Source of the DNA: Lineus longissimus
Taxonomy: Eukaryota > Nemertea > Pilidiophora > Heteronemertea > Lineidae
Length of the DNA stretch: 64,000 bases
Assembly: GCF_910592395.1 (NCBI RefSeq)
Contig: NC_088310.1
Span: 9,743,501-9,807,500, forward strand
Direction: 5' to 3'
In this document: in pieces, positions 47,711 to 59,333 of the stretch
How the letters are laid out: each line of letters opens with the position of its first letter
Position numbering within the stretch: position 1 is the stretch's first letter
The notes under the pieces: model-generated
Databases searched by the model: none
Told to the model about the DNA's origin: nothing
Seen by the model: only the letters and a program-made list of their open reading frames with translations
Program-made: the position numbers and the translations under genes

Positions 47711-50282
47711 TACATCCAATCGTGTGCACATGAGGAAGAGTATTGGGAGGAACTGAGCACGACATTCCTTCAATTTCGAATGCGCCAGGCAAAATCTCGC
47801 TCATTCCTATTCCAACACTCCCACCACTCCCAAAACTCCTATAACTTCTCCAACGCGTGAAAGAAAATTATACAAGGCGGATATATCTTATACAGAGATA
47901 CTTTTATTCCTTTGAACCAAGAGTACATGTATATACGTGACATACGGCTACAGAAACGGGAGTTAACATGATGCAAACGCAAAACGTATTATTACCGAAA
48001 TCACTTTAGTGAGAATGATGATAGAAGCTAGAACTTGATGAAGAGTTTTGGTTCAGGGGCCTGCGATTACCGTGATATAGAAGTCCTCGTTGTGAACATG
48101 TATGCATGCATATCATTGAATTAATGAACTAATGTCATTGAATGAGCGCTTACAATCGTATTTTGTGCTGAATCAGATTTGCGTGAAAATTATATAGCGC
48201 TGGCGGCAAGGCATTAAAAGATGCATACTGCTCGAACTCTCTTTCCAGCCCGAGTGGTGCACTTGAGGAGCTAGCCAAACTACGGGCAACGGCGATAGCT
48301 CGCTTTAACGAGCCTTCCCTAGTGTAATAAGCATAATATTTTCTTGTCGACCAACCCACGTGCCTCATCGTGTCGGTGGCGATCGTGTCGGTGGCGTTAC
48401 TTTCACGAGGGTGTAGAGGTTGCTGCGTATCAGAAAGTGCTAGGATGATAGAGCAACCCGCTCTTATGCTGTGAGGGGTCTCACCCTGGTATATGCCGAG
48501 GGTACGTAGGTAATGGATCAGGCGATGATACATAGTAGTGTATGATACGGGTTTATTTAAGACGGTACCATTTTCCGATACCACTCTAAAGAGATAACCT
48601 AAGGAGAGATCCACCGCCCATGAACGAGCCCAGCTTACATAACGGTCAAGACCCGCAATCGGGCAGGTAGCAACATTGGCACAGCGTGTAACCGTGAAAG
48701 TGTTGCAAACGCCGGTAGCCCCCCTAATCGCTTTTGTGAAGGAGTGCGATATCGCCACACCCGAGTTGTCCGTGAATCGCCGCACACCTCTATAAAGTTG
48801 GCTTGCGACTCTGCCTAAATCACTGGCACGATCTCCCGCAAAGAATTGAAGTTTGAAATAAGCTTGATCTCTATGTAGAGCGAAACGTTGCCTTGGCGAC
48901 AGGTTACTACGAGTTATTTGATCATCAATATAGGCGGCAATTTTGATAATTTTTGAGAGAAACTTGGGCTTGGCCTGAGTGGGAACAACCTGAGCTCTTG
49001 CTTGCTCCCCTGCTATATGTTTTATGTACGCTTTAACGAGCGGAGATGCCGCCGGGTTTCCCGCGCCTAGGATGTCACAATAGGAAGTACCTCTACCGCA
49101 TTCTCTAAAGATGGCTTTATTCTTTGTTCCAACTCTGATGCAATAAAGCTTGCAAATTTAGCACAGGAGGGCGAATTTTGGAACGACTCAGTGGCTGTAC
49201 TGTTGCGACATAGGGTCGTCAGGGGGAAGAATTTCATCCCAAGAACTGGCATGCTCGTGCAACTGGCCGGCAACGAAATTATCTGGGTCTCTTAGGGCAA
49301 TACTATTTACATCAAAGCTTAGCCGCCGGGAAAAATCGTCCTCAAATTTTGGGCAAAATTGGGCGGGGAGTTGGGCTTTCTGTCCCTTGAGGTTTACCCA
49401 GCTTGGCGAGAACCTTGCAGAGCGCGAAGCTGACACCGGATCAAATGGCGTTTTAGTTCCCATGTTGGCACGTTATACGCTCTAAAGCGTTGATTCTGCA
49501 AAACAAATAGAGGATACATTTAGGAAGGACAGAAAGCTCTCAACCCCCCACCCACGTGAAAAAGATCACTAGGGAAGTTACCCCGGGTGGAAGTAAAGAG
49601 CTCAACAAGGGCGCTATTCCTTGTTATCTGACATGGGTTTAGGAACTCCAGGCTTTGTACTTACGAAACAAGGGACACAAATGCCGGCTTAGAAATTTTG
49701 CTCTTGCCCGCATAGCTAGGAATCGCCCGAAAATTCTAAAATTACGCAAGGGCGAACTGACAGCTCGTAGGGTGACTCTGACGTAAGCTTGCCCAATATA
49801 TGTGTGCACTGTCTGGCTTTGGCGATGTAAAATTGTAGAAAATTTTATAGTTCGAATCAGACTAAAAAATAGTCGAGCGTGACTTCCCCTATTATAATCG
49901 CCTATCGGCGCGTTCAGAGAGGAACTGCAACGCCCGATTCATCTCCACTGTGCTCACTGGCGAGCCTACGCAAGACTCCCAAGGCGACAGTTTTTACATA
50001 TATATATCTCTGGCTCGAGCACGCCCCCCAATGGTCTGCTACGATGCCGTCCCCCCTAGCGGAGCGAAGAAGCTCCCTAGGGTGACCCGAAGAAAGATAG
50101 ATAAAGAGCCGTGTGAGATTCAGGCAAGCCTGAGAGGAAAGACACAAAATACTCTGGTCGAAAATCCGAGAAAAGCAAAATGGACAGGAGGGAAAGCCAG
50201 TCGACCGACCAAAGAGGCGACAAAAGGCTGAATGAGGCCGAACAAAAGGATTTCGCACACTCGTCGATGAAGTCACGTGCGG
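47694..50282 (-). mobile_element. Autonomous tyrosine-recombinase element (2589 bp) in the 74-bp satellite
   Basis: Left terminus ATAGCGCCCCACGTGAC and right terminus GTCACGTGCGG, with TGTG at both edges (47690-47693 and 50283-50286). The termini are inverted repeats of each other. The satellite resumes exactly at 50287 (TCTATACTAG). The recombinase gene (48150-49463) reads toward the left end, leaving about 0.46 kb 3' and 0.8 kb 5' non-coding sequence. Orientation is given by the recombinase. Confidence 0.8.
48150..49463 (-). CDS. Tyrosine recombinase of a mobile element (N-terminal frame breaks)
   Basis: The catalytic part lies in one frame, about 49150 down to the stop at 48150. It carries the tyrosine-recombinase signatures in order: box I Arg in FFAGDRASDLGRV (Arg codon 48830-48828), HSIR (H-x-x-R, 48473-48462), HVGW (His 48362-48360) and KYYAYYTR with the candidate nucleophile Tyr (about 48340-48325). 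A core-binding-like helical region (VKAYIKHIAGEQARAQVVP onward) precedes it. The N-terminal part begins at ATG 49463 (MGTKTPFDPVS) but continues in two other frames (49463-49188, then about 49273-49125), so either short introns or one to two indels separate it from the catalytic frame. No reverse transcriptase is encoded nearby, which argues against a DIRS/Ngaro retroelement. It is Crypton-like in having only a YR. It presumably catalyses excision and integration of the element that contains it. Confidence 0.85.
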
Positions 50283-52305
50283 TGTGTCTATACTAGATAC
50301 GACCAGGTCATCTTAACAGTCCCTATGTCACCTCCTCCTAACCTCACGAGGTTGGTTGTGACTATACTAGATACGATCAGGTCATCTTAACAGTCCCTGT
50401 GTCGCCTCCTCCCAACGTCACGAGGTTGGTTGTGTCTATACTAGATAGGATCAGGTCATCTTCCCTGTGTCGCCTCCTCCCAACCTCACGAGGTTGGTTG
50501 TGTCTATACTAGATACGATCAGGTCATCTTAACAGTCCCTGAGTCGCCTCCTCCCAACCTCACGAGGTTGGTTGTGACTATACTAGATACGATCAGATCA
50601 TCTTAACAGTCCCTGTGTCGCCTCCTCCCAACCTCACGAGGTTGGTTGTGTCTATACTAAATACGATCAGGTCATCTTAACAGTCCCTGTGTCGCCTCCT
50701 CCCAACCTCACGAGGCTGGTTGTGTCTATACTAGATACGATCAGGTCATCTTAACAGTCCCTGTGTCGCCTCCTCCTAACCTCACAAGGTTGGTTGTGTC
50801 TATACTAGATACGATCAGGTCATCTTAACAGTCCCTGTGTCGCCTCCTCCCAACCTCACGAGGTTGGTTGTGTCTATACTAGATACGATCAGGTCATCTT
50901 AACAGTCCCTGTGTCGCCTCCTCCTAACCCCACGAGGTTGGTTGTGACTATACTAGATACGATCAGATCATCTTAACAGTCCCTGTGTCGCCTCCTACCA
51001 ACCTCACGAGGTTGGTTGTGACTATACTAGATACGATCAGATCATCTTAACAGTCCCTGTGTCGCCTCCTCCTAACCTCACGAGGTTGGTTGTGACTATA
51101 CTAGGTACGATCAGATCATCTTAACAGTCCCTGTGTCGCCTCCTCCTAACCCCACGAGGTTGGTTGTGACTATACTAAATACGATCAGATCATCTTAACA
51201 GTCCCTGTGTCACCTCCTCCCAACCTCACGAGGTTGGTTGTGCCTATACTAGATACGATCAGGTCATCTTAACAGCCCCTGTGTCGCCTCCTCCCAACCC
51301 CACGAGGTTGGTTGTGCCTATACTAGATACGATCAGATCATCTTAACAGTCCCTGTGTCGCTTCCTCCTAACCTCACGAGGTTGGTTGTGTCTATTCCAG
51401 ATACGATCAGGTCATCTTAACAGTCCCTGTGTCGCCTCCTCTCCACCTCACGAGGTTGGTTGTGTCTATACTAGATACGATCAGGTCATCTTAACAGTCC
51501 CTGTGTCGCTTCCTCCCAACCTCACGAGGTTGGTTGTGTCTATACTAGATACGATCAGGTCATCTTAACAGTCCCTGTGTCGCTTCCTCCCAAACTCACG
51601 AGGTTGGTTGTGTCTATACTAGATACGATCAGGTCATCTTAACAGTCCCTGTGTCGCCTCCTCCTAACCTCACGAGGTTGGTTGTGTCTATACTAGATAC
51701 GATCAGGTCATCTTAACAGTCCCTGACTCGCCTCCTCCCAACCCCACGAGGTTGGTTGTGACTATACTAGATACGATCAGGTCATCTTAACAGTCCTGTG
51801 TCACCTCCTCCTAACTCCACGAGGTTGGTTGTGACTATACTAGATACGATCAGGTCATCTTAACAGTCCCTGTGTCGCCTCCTCCTAACCCCACGAGGTT
51901 GGTTGTGACTATACTAGATACGATCAGGTCATCTTAACAGTCCCTGTGTCGCCTCCTCCCAACTCCACGAGGTTGGTTGTGACTATACTAGATACGATCA
52001 GGTCATCTTAACAGTCCCTGTGTCGCCTCCTCCTAACCCCACGAAGTTGGTTGTGACTATACTATATATGATCTGCTCATCTAATAACTGTCCTTATATC
52101 ACCATTTCTAACCCAAGGAGGTCGGTTGTGGATATACTTCATATGATCAGGTCATATTGACAGTTTTGTGTACATGTAGCCTCTTCTTATTCTCACAGTG
52201 ATGGTTTTCCTCCTCTCTATCCCATGAGGTAGTTGTGACTGTACATGATACGATCAGGTTCTATTTACATGCTGACTCAGTGCTGCCTCCTCCGAAAATC
52301 TCGAG
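50283..52305. repeat. 74-bp satellite array, right block with decayed edge
   Basis: About 24 further monomers in the same orientation, continuing the monomer interrupted at 47005. From 52080 to 52305 the last three units are heavily diverged and the array fades into flanking DNA. Confidence 0.95.
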
Positions 52306-54075
52306 GTTGTCAAGATCTGTGCAGGGCATTTCCAGAGGATTCTGGTCATGGGGCACTTTTCAGATGGGAAGGTTGGGTTCACTAAAGCCATTCTTCGAAG
52401 TGCAGCCAAGGTTTTTTTGCGCTGTAATACAGCAGACCTGGGAGATGAAGTGACCAGATTTGCAGATCTGTGTAGGGCATTTCTAGAGGATTCTGGTCAT
52501 GGGGCACTTTTCAGATGGGGAGGTTGGGTTCACTAAAGCCCTTCTTTGAAGTGCAGCCAAGGGTTTTTTGCGCTGTAATACAGCGGACCTGGGAGATTGT
52601 CATAATCATGCAGGGCATTTCTAGATGATTCTGGTCATGGGGGACTTTTCAGATGGGGAGGTTGGGTTCACTAAAGCCATTCTTCGAAGTGCAGCCAAGG
52701 GTTTTTTGCACTGTAATACAGCAGACCTGGGAGATGAAGTGACTAGATTTGCAGATCTGTGTAGGGCATTTCTAGAGGATTCTGGTCATGGGGCACTTTT
52801 CAGATGGGAAGGTTGGGTTCACTAAAGTCATTCTTCGAAGTGCAGCCAAGGGTTTTTTGCGCTGTAATACAGCAGACCTGGGAGATGAAGTGACCAGATT
52901 TGCAGATCTGTGTAGGGCATTTCTAGAGGCTTCTGGTCATGGGGCACTTTTCAGATGGGGAGGTTGGGTTCACTAAAGCCATTCTCAAAGTGCAGCCAAG
53001 GGTTTTTTGCACTGTAATACAGCGGACCTGGGAGATTGTCATAATCTGTGCAGGGCATTTCTAGATGATTCTGGTCATGGGGCACTTCTCAGATGGGGAG
53101 GTTGGGTTCACTAAAGCCATTCTTCGAAGTGCAGCCAGGGGGATTTTTGCGCTGTAATACAGCAGACCTGGGAGATGAAGTGACCAGATTTGCAGATCTG
53201 TGTAGGGCATTTCTAGAGGATTCTGGTCATGGGGCACTTTTCAGATGGGGAGGTTGGGTTCACTAAAGCCATTCTCAAAGTGCAGCCAAGGGTTTTTTGC
53301 ACTGTAATACAGCGGACCTGGGAGATTGTCATAATCTGTGCAGGGCATTTCTAGATGATTCTGGTCATGGGGCACTTTTAAGATGGGGAGGCTGGGTTCA
53401 CTTAAGCCATTCTTCGAAGTGCAGCCAAGGGTTTCTGCGCTGTAATACAGCAGACCTGGGAGATGAAGTGACCAGATTTGTAGATCTGTGTAGGGCATTT
53501 CTAGAGGCTTCTGGTCATGGGGCACTGTTCAGATGGGGAGGTTGGGTTCACTAAAGCCATTCTCAAAGTGCAGCCAAGGGTTTTTTGCACTGAAATACAG
53601 CGGACCTGGGAGATTGTCATAATCATGCAGGGCATTTCTAGATGATTCTGGTCATGGGGCACTTTTCAAATGGGGAGGCTGGGTTCACTAAAGCCATTCT
53701 TCGAAGTGCAACCAAGGTTTTTTTGCGCTGTAATACAGCAGACCTGGGAGATGAAGTGACTAGATTTGCAGATCTGTGTAGGGCATTTCTAGAGGATTCT
53801 GGTCATGGGGCACTTTTCAGATGGGGAGGCTGGGTTCACTAAAGCCCTTCTTCGAAGTGCAGCCATAGGTTTTTGCTCTGTAATACAGCAGACCTGGGAG
53901 ATGAAGTGACTAGATTTGCAGATCTGTGTAGGGCATTTCTAGAGGATTCTGGTCATGGGGCACTTTTCAGATGGGGATGTTGGGTTCACTAAAGCCCTTC
54001 TTCGAAGTGCAGCCAAGGGTTTTTTGCACTGTAATACAGCAGACCTGGGAGATGAAGTGGCCAGATTTGCAAATA
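52305..54075. repeat. 151/138-bp two-class tandem repeat
   Basis: Twelve copies of a unit containing TCTGGTCATGGGGCACTTTT. Spacings of GGTCATGG are 151,138,151,151,138,152,138,150,137,151,150. Long units carry GAAGTGACCAGATTTGCAG. Short units replace it with TTGTCATAATC. Neither length is a multiple of three, so the short ORFs in it (GDEVTRFADLCRAF) are not a repeated protein. Confidence 0.93.
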
Positions 54076-54079
54076 AACC

Positions 54080-54240
54080 CTATCACTACTTACTGCAGGG
54101 TTTTGGCAGTGAACCGTACCCTGGCCCAGCACATGGCATAGACCTGGCGGCCGGGATCCCAACTTGGCGTAGGGAAAGTTTCATTGTAAAATAGCTAGCA
54201 TTGCCCAATCTCGGGGACAAGCTCTTCATTGAATTGAGCT
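54080..54240. repeat. Dispersed repeat, inverted copy at 21683-21815
   Basis: TACTGCAGGGTTTTGGCAGT ... CCCAACTTGGC ... AAGTTTCATTG ... TAGCTAGCATTGCCCAATCT (CGGGGAC) matches the reverse complement of 21683-21815. Element class unknown. Confidence 0.7.
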
Positions 54241-54808
54241 CAGTGCTGCCATCTCTTTGTTTTCAGATGTGATCAAACAAAAACAAACGGGGAAAATTTG
54301 GCAGTACGGATTACTGCAGGGTACGGTCCCCGTAAATACCCGGATACAGTAGGGAAAGAGTTAATTGAAATGAACAAGGAATCATATGTTTCATCCTAAA
54401 TGCTGTCCGCCAACTGCACAAGAGGATCAATGAAAACGAACACACATTTCGAGATGATTAAATTATTTATAATAGTCTCCGAGAAATAATTCAAGTTCAA
54501 ACAGTAGAGAGTTATTAACAAACACATTGCCTACATAGACTCTAATATTCCCTGAACAAACTATAATAATCACTATTCACCTAGTTTTTTATAAGAGGTA
54601 TTATCTTTCAGGGGTAAACCTTCTGTAAAACCTGCTGTTTTCACAAGCACACATTGACGAGAAACTGCATACACTGGGAGTTTAGGCAGTTTAGGCAGTT
54701 TGTGGATTAAAATACTTCCAAAGTTTGGGAATTCATGATATGCACTTTGTAACTATCTTTGGATAATAATTTGTCCATGAAAACCATATCGCAGGTCCTC
54801 CTTTTTAA

Positions 54809-55135
54809 CCAAGGTTCAAGAATGAGCAGTTTCGAGGCCGAGCCTTCTCCAGGAGTGCTCCCAGAATTTGGAATGGCCTAAACAGTGACATTCGGAACAG
54901 CCCATATGACACATTCAGTAGACAATTAAAAACAGAACTATACAGAAAGTACAGTAGAACCTCTCATAGCGGACACCTCTCTATTAAGGACAGCACTTGT
55001 CAGTCCCAAGGGTGACCTTGATAGAGAGGTTCTACTGTGCTACTAATACAGATGGGAGGGCACACTTGAACAGGACTTTTGCCTGGAAAGTTTCGCCATA
55101 GAAATTACAATTTGATTGATTGATTGATCGATTGA
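54809..55135 (+). pseudogene. LINE RT C-terminal fragment and 3' tail, interrupted by a MITE
   Basis: From about 54809 the + strand reads FKNEQFRGRAFSRSAPRIWN and then a TFSRQLKTELYRK-type end, the usual C-terminus of non-LTR reverse transcriptases. After an 87-bp pogo-like MITE (54952-55038) the LINE 3' tail continues and ends in (TTGA)n near 55107-55135, a typical CR1/L2-type 3' end. Confidence 0.75.
54952..55038. mobile_element. Short (87 bp) pogo-like MITE inside a LINE tail
   Basis: CAGTAGAACCTCTCATAGCG ... GAGAGGTTCTACTG. Internal sequence is deleted relative to the about 178-bp copies. Confidence 0.7.
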
Positions 55136-55808
55136 CACGTAATGTGTTGGTTTTCCTGCTACTTGGATTGTTTCAACACTGATTTTGGCGCCCGTCAGGT
55201 CACGTCATGTGCATAGGCAGTAAAACATGAACACAATACCATTTCCTCTTCAACAGGAAAACTGATCAATTTCCCCCTGCTTAAAACCTATGCATGGATG
55301 ACGCAAAACTCAGAATTAATCAAACAAGTCCTCCACATTCTTAGGAAGTTTGCAAACAGAACAAGGTAAACAGTGTGATATATTGGTATTTCAATACCTA
55401 CAGATAAAAAATGATGGAATTCATTCAAACAAACATGGCTCATTCAAATCGTAGTTCAATATAGTGTGGTCAAAACTTGCCAATATCATTTATGGACAAC
55501 ACATTTTGTCCAGGTGGCATTTCTGATGCTTACCTAATCAGACGATGTGTAGCAGTTCCACCAATGCTTAAAGCTCAAATGCAACAGAATTTCATGATCA
55601 TCTTATTTCATGATCGCCTCAGATTAAAATTGTGGTCCATAAAGTTCTGACGACAAATACCACGTTGACGCTATTCAGCTGGTTTTGGTGCGTCTGTTTC
55701 GCATAGGCCTACTACATATAATATAGGCCTTTTGTACAGGCACCCTTCAACTGGTGTATGCGACAAATAGTACCAAGAATTATAAGCCAAAAACAGAAAA
55801 TTTTTGTA

Positions 55809-55879
55809 TGACGTCACTGAGTGTAAGTGACGTCACAGACGTCTCTGTGACGCATTACATAAAAGTTCAAGTGACGTCA
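55809..55879. promoter_or_regulatory. Cluster of three CRE-type sites
   Basis: The palindrome TGACGTCA occurs at 55809-55816, 55828-55835 and 55872-55879, with a near match TGTGACGC between. This is the core CREB/ATF site. No nearby gene start is recognised, so function is unproven. Confidence 0.5.
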
Positions 55880-56379
55880 CTGGCACTTGTACTGCTTTCA
55901 GTAACCCCTTATGTCTCATGTTATTTATTGAACGGTGATAAAAAAGCAACATAATCATGATCGTTGTGTTATTAAAATGATATCGCTGGTCACTTGCTGA
56001 ATTGAAAAGGACTAGGTCAAGATGTTATAAGCACTATGTTAAGCTTGATCATATCAATCAATAAGGTTTCTTGATAAATGACTGACATTGAGTTTTATGA
56101 CCTGACCTAGGTACTTACACCTGAAAAGTAGGTCACATTGGCCCGAGTTCTTTTTCCAGTTTTAGTACCGGTATGTACGTTTCTTGACAGCTGAATGACT
56201 CTATTCATGCATGCATTTCATCCTTCAACTAATAAATCACGATTATCACTTCAAACTCTTGGGTAAAATGTTTCCAATAGATTTTTTTGGTTATAATGTA
56301 CCACGGTGGCTCGTTTTTTAGCGAGCACTGTGACTCTTTTTGGCAGCAGCGGTTATCAACATAATCATCATCCTTATTA

Positions 56380-56530
56380 CTGGTGTGGTAACCCTATTGG
56401 ATTTTTGCCAGAGGAATAGCGTCCACTATCATCAACGAGGGATCTTTTACTTGTCCTGACAAAGACACTTACATGTAGGTATAATGACCATGGCTTTTTA
56501 TAGTCTCATCGGACAGACCCCTTGGATTTT
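56380..56530 (-). mobile_element. SINE 3' body fragment
   Basis: GATCTTTTACTTGTCCTGAC ... CATGGCTTTTTATAGTCTCA (TCGGACAGACCC) matches the distal SINE body on the minus strand. Confidence 0.65.
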
Positions 56531-58667
56531 TCAAGAGCAAAAGAATGCTTGACGAATGTCCATAAAGAACGAACACACCTAATTACCAATCTTCAGACCC
56601 CCCTCCCCCTGGTTGTACCTTGTACACTCTGGCTTTAACCCGTTTCCCCTTGTAAGCATATGCATCAGTATGTCATACATTCAACAATGTACACGAGTAG
56701 TGCGTAGAGAAGTTTGTCATCTAATCCCCATGCTTGAAATATTATCTTTTTCAGCCAGAATTTTACGCAGATCCACCAGCAGCCGTCACTTTGACGACAC
56801 GTGCACATGACTTAGTATTGACCCGCCACCAACTCGAATCCACTTGTGTACCACGTGTTGCTATGGGCAGACACTATACCTCGAGATGGCGAAACAGACA
56901 GTACTCACTGCAAAGGTACTTGAGGCGAAAATAGTGCTTCGGTGGGGAACATATTCTTAGAGATAGGCACCCCCCTCCCCCTGTACGCACCTTGTACCAT
57001 CTGGCACGACCCACCCTCCATCCCTCGGTGCACAGGTGCTTTATGGACGGCCCCATGAGGGAGCTCCGACCACCTTGAAAACGACCCCGTTCAGATTTAT
57101 GGTGCCAAATATAAGGACGGTGTATGCACCAAATGAGAAAAGTTTCTACTTCACATTTTTAACCGAGATATACACTTATGAACATTTCATTTACAAATTT
57201 ACCTTTTGAAAGAATTGAAAATGATTTCAGGGCTTTTCCAAATTCTATAATTTGTCTGTCTGGGCACTAAGCTGAAACAGAGGGGACCAGAAAACCACCT
57301 GGCTGCCTTAGGCGGCTTTTTAATTTCCATTGGTTTTTGATTTCCCAATCACATTTTAACTCCAAACGCATGGCAAATGAGTATAAACAAGTCTAGCTCA
57401 GCCTCAAAATTTTCCTTATCAGTTCAAATATTGCCTGTAATCTTTTCCAAAAAGTGAGTTTAGGGGCATTTGCATCTTTCAAGGCAATATCGCTACGTCA
57501 AAGACCTTCAGCAATGGGTCGAATTGTGGAGAAGTTGGAAAACCCTGAAATTCGTTAGCTGTGAAGATTTTTCTCCAAGTTCGAGAAAAAACACTCTGGA
57601 ACACATAGTTAACATCATTTGAACATGAAATATACATCATGATAACAAAATCTGTTGTACTAATTGTCACGACGCCTTAGCACATATCATATGGTACTTG
57701 TTCAGTGTTACCTGGAAAAGGCAACAATACAAGTATGTACAAAGTTACAGCTTTTTTATACACGTGCCTCAGGCGGCCATTTAAAAATCTTTAACCAAAA
57801 TATGTTCCCTGCCCCAACAGGCATACCTCCCTTTCCCACTCTTCCAGCAGACGTCATTGAATGGCATGCTTAATTAATGTTCCAACGGCAGTTAATTTGG
57901 ATGGCTAAGCTGCCCATGCTCTGAAGAGAATTTCTACTCTGCTAATCTTAGTTCTACTCATCTGAGCATCTTCAATATTAAACAAAGCTACCCAATCCCT
58001 ACTGAGGTGTTGTGTTTTGACTTTTTTTCACCAACTCAACCAACCTCTTTTATAATACTCATACTGGACATGAGTCTCCCTAACTTGCATTGAGGTCAAT
58101 AAGTCATATAATCCTTCCCCTCTGATTAAACATTTGTACATAATACTGGGCATAAATTCTTCCACTTCTTGTTCAATGAAATAACAAGAGGCCAAGGGCC
58201 AGGCGCTCAGCTGAAATACATGGATACAATGTACACAACATGGAAAGTACCCGATAGGTCTCTTCCAACCTCGATTTTGTTAACAAAAAGATATGCCTGT
58301 CATGCATATACACCTAAGAAAAAAGACTCTTGGACAAAAAACTTCAAAACATGGCGTTTTTTATCCATGTTTGCTTGTGACCTTTTGACACACCACACAC
58401 AAAATGAACCCACATTTGGCTTACTGGCTCCAATTGGTTGTACAAGGGAATATGCCATGGAGATAATGGAAACAACGCCCCTCGGTCACAAGGGAATAGG
58501 CCTATTGGATACACAGCCTTATAAACCCTTCCTCAGGCAGCCAACACCATCTCATCATCTTTCTCAAATACCCTGCTACAATGTAGTACTCTTACCCCGA
58601 GTGTGCACACCTATCTTGGTATTACCATACATGTTTGTACATAGAACGGAGAAAAAAAACTAGTCCA

Positions 58668-59062
58668 GTGGTATTTCCTAGACAATATAAGTATATCCTG
58701 GACATACAAGTATATCCTGGACAGAACAAGTATATCCTGGACAGTACAAATATATCCTGGACAGTACAAGTATATCCTGGACAGTACAAGTATATCCTGG
58801 ACAGCACAAGTATATGTATTTCCTGAATAGTAAAACTATGATGTGGACAGTACAAGTACTTCCTGGTCAGTACGAGTTTATCCTCAATAGTACAAGTACT
58901 TTCTGGGCAGTACAAGTACTTTCTGGGCAGTACAAGTACCTCCTGGTAGTACAAGTACCTCCTGGACAGTACAAGTATGCCCTGGAAGTACAAGTATATT
59001 CTCAATAGTACAAGTACATCCTCGATAGTAAAAATATTTTCTGGATAGTACAAGTATTTCCA
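58668..59062. repeat. 20-bp minisatellite
   Basis: About 18 units of ACAGTACAAGTATATCCTGG, diverging to the right (TACTTCCTGGTCAG, TTTCTGGGCAG). The 182-residue minus ORF over it is a repeat artefact. Confidence 0.92.
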
Positions 59063-59142
59063 GGATAGTACCAGTGATTTAAGTGTATTTCCAAGGTCTT
59101 CGGCCTTAAAGTGACATGTCATTAATGATAACGTGAACTCAA

Positions 59143-59333
59143 TAGGGTCGTTTATACGGGACCAAACCAATCTAGATCGATCTACATTGGTCCAGAAATG
59201 TGATCTGGTCTGGTCTGCTCTGGCTCAACGTACATACTTTAATATGTGATTACTAGACCTACGTCATTCATGACGTCATGAGCAATGTGATCTGGTCTTG
59301 TCTGGTTTGGTACTGTGTAAACAGCCCGTATAT
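59143..59333. mobile_element. Inverted-repeat element in the 3' flank of the kinase exon
   Basis: GGGTCGTTTATACGGGACCA (AACCA) pairs imperfectly with TGGTTTGGTACTGTGTAAAC (AGCCC). Internal TGATCTGGTCTGGTCTG repeats and a TGACGTCA. Confidence 0.65.

Larger units (their letters stand above)
55140..58667. other. Intergenic or 3' flank of the kinase gene
   Basis: Holds the CRE-type cluster and a SINE fragment. A 164-codon + ORF at 58169-58663 has no recognisable domain, and its start lies in a dispersed-repeat motif (ACAAGAGGCCAAGGGCC). Confidence 0.4.

Noticed and set aside
47477-47804. 98- and 80-residue minus ORFs across the element junction
   Set aside because: They span the joint of two elements and its inverted repeats. 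No motif.
49188-49463. Separate upstream gene rather than the recombinase N-terminus
   Set aside because: Same strand, immediately adjacent and inside the same element. The frame change is more simply an indel or short intron.
48150-50282. DIRS/Ngaro retrotransposon as identity of the recombinase element
   Set aside because: No reverse transcriptase or RNase H motif in the 2.6 kb. End structure and the YR alone fit a DNA element better.
52235-54194. Recurring GDEVTRFADLCRAFLEDSGH short ORFs, as possible repeated exons
   Set aside because: Unit lengths 151 and 138 include a non-multiple of three, stops occur in each unit, and there are no consistent splice sites.
58169-58663. 164-residue + ORF
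   Set aside because: No recognisable motif, begins in a dispersed-repeat motif and runs into the 20-bp array.
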